Source: Vitrella brassicaformis (taxonomy: Eukaryota > Sar > Vitrellaceae). Taken from it: a stretch of DNA of 52,209 bases. Positions 44,431 to 52,209 of the stretch are shown here, piece by piece. Location of the stretch: positions 1 through 52,209 of the forward strand of contig CDMY01000528.1 in assembly GCA_001179505.1 (NCBI GenBank). Direction: 5' to 3'. The notes under the pieces were generated by a model that was given only the letters and a program-made list of their open reading frames with translations, was not told where the DNA came from and made no database searches. Each line of letters starts with the position of its first letter. Position 1 is the first letter of the stretch. A program made the position numbers and the translations under genes.

Positions 44431-45810
44431 ATCGGTCGGCCTGTCTGTCTGTCTGTCTGCCCTTGAGAAAATGCCATGCGCCATCAAACAGGATGGCTGA
44501 GATGGGGCCCCCCAGCACCGCCCGCGTCAGCTGAGTGGTCTCCGAGAAGCGGTCCTTAAAGGCGCCGCCCACACCACACACAGCCGCCTCGGTGGTCCAG
44601 ACCGACACACCCACTGCAAACGAATCACGGGGGAGGACAGAGATGAGAGTGACACCGCATTCCCTCCCCCTCGCTGTGCCGAGCTGGGCTGACCGTTGAA
44701 GCCCAGCTGGACGGTGATGCACGCGACGAACGATTGGCAGGCGTCGGTCAGCACAAGAGAACGACGGAGGCCGACATGGGGGAGGTACGATGTTGTTGTA
44801 GTGCATCCCTCACTGGTGTGTGGGGGGACTGTGTCACGATGGTGTGCAGCCGGTGGTTGTCAACATGCCTGACACACACAATACACAACGTACACTTGTG
44901 TGTCGTGACAGTGCCCACACAAAGTGATGCCCCGCCTGACCTGTCGATGAAACTTGCAGTGTAGTTGATCTGGTGAGTGTCCCTGAAGTGGTCGATGACG
45001 ATGCTCTTGACGAACGACGACACAGATGAGTAGTCCCGAGCCAACAGGGTCAGCAACCGCCAGCCCTCGGGCGGATGATAGTCGATGCTGCTGCGGACGG
45101 GCGGGCGGGTCGTGCTGCTGTCGGTGCTGCTGGTAGGGGTGGTTGGGAGGGAGGGGCGGGTCGATGTCGACCTCAAAGCCGTCGTCGTCGTTGACGGCCC
45201 GCAGTCTGTTGCCGTGGTGGAACAGCTGGAAGGTTACGCCGTTGCCGAAGTCGATGTGGGGGCCGACCATCTTGAGCTGAGCCAACACACGGGGAGCGGC
45301 CAAATACGCCTGCACACACAGCACATCAACACACCACACACCCATTGAGAGCCATCTATTGTCCCTCCCTCCCTCCCTCGGTTGGCTTACCGTTTTGTTT
45401 GGGTATTGGTGCAGATCGGCCGCAGTGAGCCTCACAGGCAGCTGGCAGTTGCCGCACTGCCCCGCCAGCTCGACCGCCTCGCTCATCTCACTCCAGCCGC
45501 CCGCCTCCGTCACACACAGCGCCGCCAGCAGGTCACCCTCGCCCATCTGCTGGTCGTCGAATGTCAGCAGCTGCTGTCCGTTGGCCGCCCGCCGCAGCCC
45601 CGCCTGTGTGCTGACTTCATGGGTGAGCCGCTGCCGCAGCTGAGGCGCTCCGAAGAGCTTTCTGAGCCAGCTGCAGGTCTTCCTCAGCCTCAGGATGTCA
45701 TCGAGACTGAGGAGGTAGAATGTGCGGCGGCCGACGAAGATGTACTCGACGGGGTGCTGCTGCTGCTGGTTGGGCTGCTGCTGGTTGGGCTGCTGCTGGT
45801 TGGGCTGCAT
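44210..45810 (-). pseudogene. Multicopy local family, copy 6 (broken)
   Basis: Blocks: 45810-45391 (ATG, triple NQQQP repeat, EYIFVGRRTFYLLSLDDIL, QCGNCQLPVRLT), 45309-44941, 44868-44693, 44613 onward. The second block has an extra gggc in a gggcgggcggg run near 45101-45111, four bases longer than in the other copies, so the frame is lost after QQHRQQHDPP. The third block carries the same one-base deletion as copy 4. The family stop codon is missing, and the last frame runs into repeat R4 until a stop at 44210. The copy is probably dead beyond its first exon. It lies head-to-head with the methyltransferase gene, 115 bases between start codons. Confidence 0.7.
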
Positions 45811-45924
45811 CACGGTCGAATCTGCGGAGGGGAGGCGATCTGTCGCAGCAGCGATCTGTCGAAGTTGCGATCTTGAAGCCGAGCTGAGAACAGAAGAGCG
45901 CTTTCTGCCTTTCCACAGCCAGCC

Positions 45925-48775
45925 ATGCACCTACTGATAGCGCGAGGCCTCATCCTTCAAGCATCTTTACCGGTGCTCTCACACGGGGCTGTCCATGCTC
46001 ACGCTCACGGCCTTCGAGCTCTTGCGTTTTTCGCGCGATGCCGGGTGCTCAAGAAGAAGATCAAACCGCACACGAGGGACACTCAGAAAGGAAGATCTTG
46101 CAGACAGAGGTGAGGTTGGCGGCCTGCAGCCATGATTGATTGATTGATTCATTCACTGGTTGTTTGCTTGCGTTTGCTTGTGTTGTGTGTGCTGTATGTG
46201 TTCATTTGCAGTGCTGTGCGGACAGAGGAGGCGCCATTCCATGCGGGAGAGGTGTGTGTGGGCGCACTGCGGAGGATCTATGACAGGCGAGGCCGGGGCA
46301 ATGCTGAGAACGCAGTCAAGAAGGCGATTGCCCAGCTGGGAGATCATGAGCAGAAGGTGCCTCTGTCTGTCTGGTGACGACGCCTGACTGCATGGCCATC
46401 CACTTGTGTGTGTGTGTGTGTGTGTGTGTGTGTCTGCAGGACCCAGTTTCGCGTGCCTTCGTTGCCGACTCGGTGCTGGGTGTGGTGGTCAGGTGGCTGA
46501 CGCTTCACTTTGTGCTGGTGACGCTGCTCACATCGGTGGCACAAAGCGAAGCGGCGGCAGGTCCGCATGACGCATAAGTAAAAGTAGTGGGGGTGCCGGT
46601 TCTTCTGTAATACATGCAGGTGCATTATCGCGAGAGGGGAATGGCCTGTCTGCAGCCGATGTCGGTGTCCTTAATGGTTTCCAGAGGTATCCACTCGTGT
46701 ACCAGCCACGTACGCGTGCAGGTTGACACACACACACTTCCCTCTGTGTGTGTCAGGCCAGGAGAGGGCAAGGCGTATGAGGGCCTCACAGCAGAGGGGA
46801 GGGACTTCCTGGTCCGTGCTCTGCTGCTCATCTATTGGGACACTTTCATGCCGGCACACCTGCGCGGCTGCTGTGGCCCCAAAAGCAGAGATGGCCAGGT
46901 GCGTCGTGATGCACATTCGCACGCCCCCAGTGTGTGCGCTTTGAGTGCCTGGATCGGTGTACGGTGCGCAGGCGGCCTTCCTCGACGGCAGGAGTGCAGA
47001 GGATGAGTCGAGAAGGGCCCTTGCCGAGGCGATTGTCGATGCGCAACGACAGATGTGCACAGATCAGCTGCTTGCAGGGTTGGCAGTGCACACACGGACT
47101 CTATGTGTCTCTCTATGTATATGTGTGTGTGTTCATGCACACAGGCAGCCTCTGTGGGTACGCAGCAGCCTTCCCGAGTGGCTGGTCAGCAAGTGGGAGT
47201 CCGAGTACGGCACCGAGACGGCCGAGATGGTCGCCATGGCATCCTGCCAGCGGGGCACGACGACACTCAGGCATGTATGTGCTGACGAATGGAATCATAT
47301 GGATCGACTCTGTATCTTGTGCCGTGTGTGGGTGTCTGTGTGGGCGCAGGGTGAACAGTCTCAAGACGACGCGCGAGGCCTTTCTCGCCTCCCTTCGTGA
47401 ACGCAATGTGAACGCCTCGCCGACTAAGACGTCGCCATACGGCGTCACGCTCGAGGTGCCGCACACACATCCATACCATATAGAAACGTGGATCTCTCTC
47501 CCTCTGTCTGTCTGCAGGCAAGGCGGCCGCGTGGCGTGTCATTGCGTGAGCTGGGCGGCTGGCACTCGGGCGATTTCGAATTGCAGGTGCGTCGACTCGA
47601 CGCACCGACCACCGTGCCTCCATCTATCTAGACAGATGTGTGTGTGTCAGGATGAGGGCTCCCAGCTGATTGCGTGTGCGTGTCGACAGCTGGACGGCCC
47701 GCAGGCGGCCACCAGTCCACTAATCATCGACCTGTGTGCAGGTAGGGATGGATGGAGGGATGGACATCCACTCGTACGGTACCTGTGTGTGTGTTGTCCT
47801 GGTGCGATGAGAGCAGGAAGGGGCGGGAAGACGCTCGCCTTGGCGGCCATGTACCCGTCCGGGAGGATCTACGCATACGACACCGACCACACACGACTCG
47901 ATGACATAGAGGTCTAACACATGATTATACCGATCCATCCGACAGACCGAACAATCGGTGTCTGTCTCTCTTTGTGTCAACCTTGGGTGTGCACAACCCT
48001 ACAGTGGCGGCTGCCGCGGTCGCACGCCAGCTCGTGTGTGTCAGTGGTGAGAGATGGGCAGCAACTGGCGGCTCTGAAGGTGCGCAAGGCAATAAAGGCC
48101 ACACAGTCAGCGAACCGGTATGTGAATCCTGTGTGTGTGATGTGAATGACGTGTGAAGGGCAAGGCCGACATTGTGTTGGTGGACGCTCCCTGCTCGTCA
48201 CTCGGGGCCCTCAGAAGACACCCAGGGTGCATACCTCCCGCCGCACTGAGAAAAGCCACGCCATCCATCCATCCATCCTGCGCTCTTCTCGTGCATTGAA
48301 TGCAGTCTTCGGTGGCAGCTCAACCAGACGGAGACCACACTGCCGGCACTGCAGACGGCCATTTTGCGTAAGTAAGAGTGAATGGAATGGCCACACACAC
48401 AAACCCATGTGAGCATCCATTTTGTTCATTCAGTTGGCGCCCGTGATTATGTGCGTCCGGGCGGCCTGCTGGTGTACGCCACCTGCGCCCTCTCCCGGCA
48501 CGAGAACGACCACGTGGCTGCCGTGATGGACCGACAGAGCGGCTTTGCCCCCTGCCCATGCCCACTGCTGACCAGTAAACAGGCAGTAATACACTGCGAT
48601 GGATCACGTATGGATGTCGGTGTGTTTGTGTGCAGGTGCAATTAATGCTGGCGAGTTGTGTGGGGAGGTGGGTCGGTCGGGCCACTGCACGCTCTTCCCC
48701 AGCGGCGGTGGTGGCACCGATGGGTTCTTTGTGGCGAGATGGACGAGGGAGGACACTGGAGTGGCAGAGATGTGA
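45925..48775 (+). CDS. RsmB / NOP2-Sun family RNA cytosine-5 methyltransferase
   Basis: About thirteen exons. The first seven junctions were checked for phase. An N-terminal NusB-like helical domain (residues ~65-170: F-V-A-D-S-V-L-G-V-V-V-R-W-L, EGRDFLVRALLLIYWD) is followed by PEWLVSKWESEYGTE and TTTLRVNSLKTTREAF. The catalytic domain then shows D-E-G-S-Q-L, IIDLCAGRGGKTLALAAM (SAM site), D-A-P-C-S-S-L-G-A-L-R-R-H-P (motif IV cysteine), Y-A-T-C-A-L-S-R-H-E-N (motif VI catalytic cysteine) and GTDGFFVARW near the end. Both cysteines are present, so activity is expected: SAM-dependent m5C formation, in RsmB on small-subunit rRNA. The first 50 residues are hydrophobic then basic (ALAFFARCRVLKKKIK), like an organelle presequence, and RsmB-type enzymes fit a plastid or mitochondrial ribosome. 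TGA ends at 48775. Confidence 0.9.
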
Positions 48776-49138
48776 TTATTGAGCACTAGTAGCCCGACAG
48801 ACAGACAGACAGACAGGTGCCTGATACCACAATGGGATCATCCCGTGTCGGTCATATGAATTGTCTCGTTTGGTGTGGTGAGCAACATCGATCAGCCTTG
48901 TGTATATCATGCATTTGCATGCCTGCGTGTGTATCTGATGGATGGACCACACGACGTTAAATCCAGTGAAAAGTTCTGGATGAATGGAGTGGTAAAGTAC
49001 TCATGTGTCCTCCGCCACTATCATTCTCTCTATCTTTCCATGTGCCGACGAGGGCCATGATGGGCCAGGTGCCGGCACACAGCCGAAGGCCACCTGCTCA
49101 AGAGTCAGAGGGAGCCGGAGAGCCAGAGTCAGACGTCA
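48776..49138. other. Convergent intergenic region
   Basis: This is the 3' flank of the methyltransferase and BTB genes, with a short (GACA)n run at 48797-48817. No coding sequence is supported. Confidence 0.55.
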
Positions 49139-50534
49139 TCACCATCCGTCCTCCATATCGTCATCATCGCCATCGAAATCTGCATTACACACACAGATGA
49201 TAGAGAAAGACGCCATCCGTCCATCCATCCATCCATTCATCCACCTTACTCGGAAGTGGCCCCCTTGGAGACACAGCGCCCCAGTCATCGTCAGAGTCTA
49301 TTGGCGAGATACCCGATTGCACCGGGCCGCCCGATTGCGGCGGGCCGGCCTTCATTCGGGCGGCCATCGTCTTCTCGGCGCGCTTCTCGGCCTCATCAGC
49401 CACGAGGAACGCAATCTTCCACACGAAGCTGATTGATGGACACAGCACATGCACACCACTCGTGGATACATTTTGGGGGCCGTTTCGTGTGTGGGTCGAG
49501 TGATGAAATCAGACCTGTTTGGCATGGCCTGCAGGTCCTTGGCCATCTCGGCCCACTTGCGATCGGGTGCACCCTTGAGCTTGCGGGAAATGGTCTCGGC
49601 AGCACGCGTCAGCGGAAAACCCTCACTCTCCTTCATAAACAGATGCATAGGGTCTGTCTGTCTGTTAGCAGCACACAAACATACCATGATGTTCGACAGT
49701 CTGGTGACAAGGCTGGCGATCTCCGCCACCTCCAGCCTGTGAATATGCTCGTATATGGTCGTCAGATATATGGTCGTCAGAACGGTCTCAGCAACCCCGT
49801 GCAAGTGCGGCTCCGCACACGCCAGCTCAGCCAGGCGAACCACAGGCATGCTGTGGAGCTCGTTATCACTCTCCCACTGCCGGAAATGGCCCTCCAACAC
49901 CCGCACAACCATCTTCCGCACCCATGGCCTCTCGAAGAACTTGGGGTTGAGAAGCACCAGATAGCTCACGTGGTCGGCGGTGAGAGAGCGATGGTTACGA
50001 GCCATTGTCTCGAGGATGGCGTCGGCGAATGTGTCGAGCTGCAGGTAGTTGCAGAGCTTCAGCAGGGCCAGCACACTCCTAGGGTCAGAGTCCAGCGAGT
50101 CGACGTCATTCAGAGGGGGAGGCGCCGAGACAGGGTCGTGAGGCCCGGTTCTCTGTGCCATCCTTTCGATGTGAAGAGCCAGGGAGGAATGGTCCGTGCG
50201 AGGAGCTTCGGGATGCAACAACCGCTCGACTGCACGGAGGCACACAAAATCAACACAAGCAAGGGTCTCTGCATGGCTTGCTGTCGTCGACTTGAGCAAG
50301 GGCGAAGAGTTGCATGAGGTGGCAGTAGGTGAGAGGGTCCACCTCGGGCAGCGTGACGGTCTGCTGCTCCTTCTCTCTGCGATGGCCCTCGCCGTCGAGG
50401 AGGCACGAGAAGAAGGGGTACTTGACGAGATCGCTCTTAAGCGAGAAGAACGTTTGCTGCTTGCCGTCGCGGCCCACGACCACCTTCACCACGCCCTCCT
50501 CACAGTCTGACGCAGCCCCGGGCTGAGCCATCAT
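49139..50534 (-). CDS. BTB/POZ-domain protein with acquired acidic terminal exon
   Basis: Exons in phase: 50534-50292, 50224-49685, 49630-49515, 49428-49250, 49179-49139. The N-terminus shows the BTB pattern: V-V-K-V-V-V-G-R-D-G-K-Q-Q-T-F-F-S-L-K-S-D-L, then YPFFSCLLDG and V-D-P-L-T-Y-C-H-L-M-Q-L-F. A helical region with LLKLCNYLQLDTFAD and HRSLTADHVSYLVL, like the BACK-type extension, follows. The fourth exon is helical and charged (LVADEAEKRAEKTMAARM). The last exon gives N-F-D-G-D-D-D-D-M-E-D-G-W-stop and is nearly identical to an exon of family copy 4. BTB proteins usually dimerise and often serve as cullin-3 adaptors, which is possible here but not shown. Confidence 0.75.
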
Positions 50535-50821
50535 CGATGGGGACGGTCCCTGCAGGCACGATACATGTATATACATGATGAAGGCAATGGCATACAGAAG
50601 CACTTCTGAATCATTACCTGATGCTGCCTCTATTGTGCTGCCCTGCGCGTGCCAGTGTCCACAGCCGCGCTGCGAAGGCCCCCAGGTCGAGACGGGGGCG
50701 AACAGAAAGCTCGCAGTCTTCCTCAAGGAGCGCATCCCCGGCCTCCCACTGTACTCTATGTGGCCTCATGAGTCACTCACTGCGCTGAGTTTGCTTTTCG
50801 GAGTGATTTCCTGACCTCGGG
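50535..50821. promoter_or_regulatory. Divergent intergenic region between BTB gene and next gene
   Basis: 287 bases lie between divergent start codons. A short tatacatgat/catgtatata element occurs at about 50564-50579. A shared promoter is inferred from position only. Confidence 0.3.
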
Positions 50822-52184
50822 ATGGGCGACAAGGTGGGTGGCTGATGGCGGCTCTCATTTCAGTGTGATCATGCCGTTCTTGTGTGCGTGCAGGGGTATT
50901 TCACCGAGCAGGACGCCTACCACATTTTCCGGGACGTCTTTCTCCGACGGCGTGACTATGGGGGAGCGGACCCCTTCGAGGGCATAAGCCTGCAGAGGCA
51001 CGTCGGGGCGCTTCGCAACGGGTCAGTGAGGGTCACTTCACTGTGGGCGTGTGGAGGTGCACACCGACGGACACACCGCACGCGCGTCTTCATCGTTGTG
51101 TGTGTGTGTGTGTGTGCAGTTTCTTGACGAACAAGCTGTACAGGAAGGAGCTCGAGAAGATCAGCCTGTTTGAGGATCCCACGGCGTTGCGCCCGCCACC
51201 CCCCCGTCCGAAGTCACCAGGATCCCGGTCATCATCCCCACCAGCAGCAGCTCCGACGCCGACAACACCGCCCACTCTACCTCTGCCCACAAGGGTATGT
51301 ATGTGTGTATGTCCGTGGCCACAGCCGACGAGCCATTCATTTCCCCAGTCAGTCTGCAGCCTCTCCTGTGTGTGTCGTGTGTATCACATCAGAGTGGTGA
51401 CGGTCGCCGTCGCCAACGCCATCACCCCGGCGATGAGCCGCTGGACTTCTCTTCGTTGCCCGAGCTGGAGGACAAAGGCAGCGACATCGACGAGGAGAAG
51501 GACCAAGGTGAGAGAGTGAGGGAAGGAAGAAAGAGTGTGTTGGGGGTGTGTGGACGGACATTCCTCCGTTCATTCGGTGATGGGTGTGTGTGTGTTCCGG
51601 CCTGCCTGTGGCTGTCACGTCAGGCTGCCTCTCCCCATCTGGACACCGAGACTCGTCGGCAACAAACACGACGCGGGCGTCGACAAGCGAGAGCGACAAC
51701 TCACCCACGGCGCCCAACGTACCTATGCAACCCCACACCAACAGACAGAGAGGCGCACCCACACGCACGAAGCGCGGCGCTTCCTTTGTTTGTTCCCCTT
51801 TCCCTCAGGCCGACCGGTCGCCGCCCACACTGCCCTCGCCGGTTAAGGTGAGTGAGAAGGAGAGTTTCCGTGTGCTTGGGGGTGCTATGTGTGCACGTGT
51901 GGCGTGTGTGTGTGTGTGTGTGTGGTTCTTGTGCAGACACAAGAGGCTGCTCGCTCGGCTGATCGGAAGACCTCTTCGCGCAGCCCAAACACCGATGTGA
52001 GCCGAGTGCATGTGTGTGGGTGGGTGGGGGCGAGTGACCGTGCTGTTTGGCCGTCCACTGTGTGTGTGCGCGTCGCGTCTTCGTGTGTGTGTGCAGGCCG
52101 TGGTGCGCGAGATGGAGAACACCTACGAAAACACCTACATTCTCAAGTGGGAGCAGGGCAGTCCCAAGCGCGTCGAGGTCGCCG
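50822..52184 (+). CDS. 5' part of an unrecognised gene, runs off the window
   Basis: A four-codon first exon (MGDK, 50822-50833) joins in phase to an exon at 50894: G-Y-F-T-E-Q-D-A-Y-H-I-F-R-D-V-F, ending LQRHVGALRNG. Next comes FLTNKLYRKELEKISLFED, then Pro/Ser-rich and acidic disordered exons (PLDFSSLPELEDKGSDIDEE). The last visible exon contains V-V-R-E-M-E-N-T-Y-E-N-T-Y-I-L-K-W-E-Q-G and ends at a gtaagc donor after 52184. The helical N-terminal part could be a small interaction domain. Nothing catalytic is visible and the C-terminal half is missing. Confidence 0.6.
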
Positions 52185-52197
52185 GTAAGCGCATTTA

Positions 52198-52209
52198 CCC
52201 CCCCCCCCC
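52198..52209. repeat. Homopolymer C run at window end
   Basis: Twelve consecutive C inside an intron. This may be a genuine low-complexity tract or a sequence-end artefact. Confidence 0.6.

Overview
The window is nuclear DNA of a eukaryote. Genes are broken into many short exons by small introns of roughly 60-100 bases, spliced GT-AG, and many 3' splice sites sit at the end of a (TG)n tract instead of a pyrimidine tract. Intergenic DNA is full of (GACA)n, (GGAT)n, (CCCT)n and (CA)n microsatellites. GC content is high and coding strands alternate freely. This pattern, together with oomycete/alveolate-style proteins, suggests an alveolate such as a chromerid (Vitrella-like). That assignment is inference from style, not from a marker gene. 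There is one 300-N assembly gap (33549-33848), and the window ends in a run of 12 C.

Left part (1-16.2 kb): a possible tRNA-like retroposon with a repeated A-rich tail, a PSRG-repeat protein with a C-terminal membrane segment, a gene built from a tandemly duplicated three-exon module, a UVSSA-like transcription-coupled repair gene (minus), a PHO80-like P/U-type cyclin, the first member of a local multigene family, a secretory-type DnaJ protein (minus), and an ADP-ribosylglycohydrolase/J1-crystallin-like gene. Exon junctions in most of these could be placed exactly because reading phases close across the introns.

Middle (16.7-29.3 kb): family copy 2 (minus, the only copy intact throughout), a basic protein I do not recognise, and a divergent pair consisting of an IQ-motif coiled-coil protein (minus) and a large multi-pass membrane protein with C-terminal leucine-rich repeats (plus).

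Right part (29.3-52.2 kb): four more copies of the same family (all minus: 31.8-33.0, 35.0-36.7, 40.2-42.6, 44.2-45.8 kb), most carrying stops or frameshifts. They alternate with copies of a dispersed noncoding repeat of about 0.7 kb. Then come an RsmB/NOP2-Sun-type RNA cytosine-5 methyltransferase with a presequence-like N-terminus, a BTB-domain gene (minus), and the 5' part of a further gene that runs off the end.

The most unusual feature is the six-copy family plus a small acidic, phase-1 exon. With its upstream splice site, this exon occurs downstream of two decayed family copies and also as the terminal coding exon of the unrelated BTB gene. This looks like a local birth-and-death gene cluster that also distributes an exon to neighbours.
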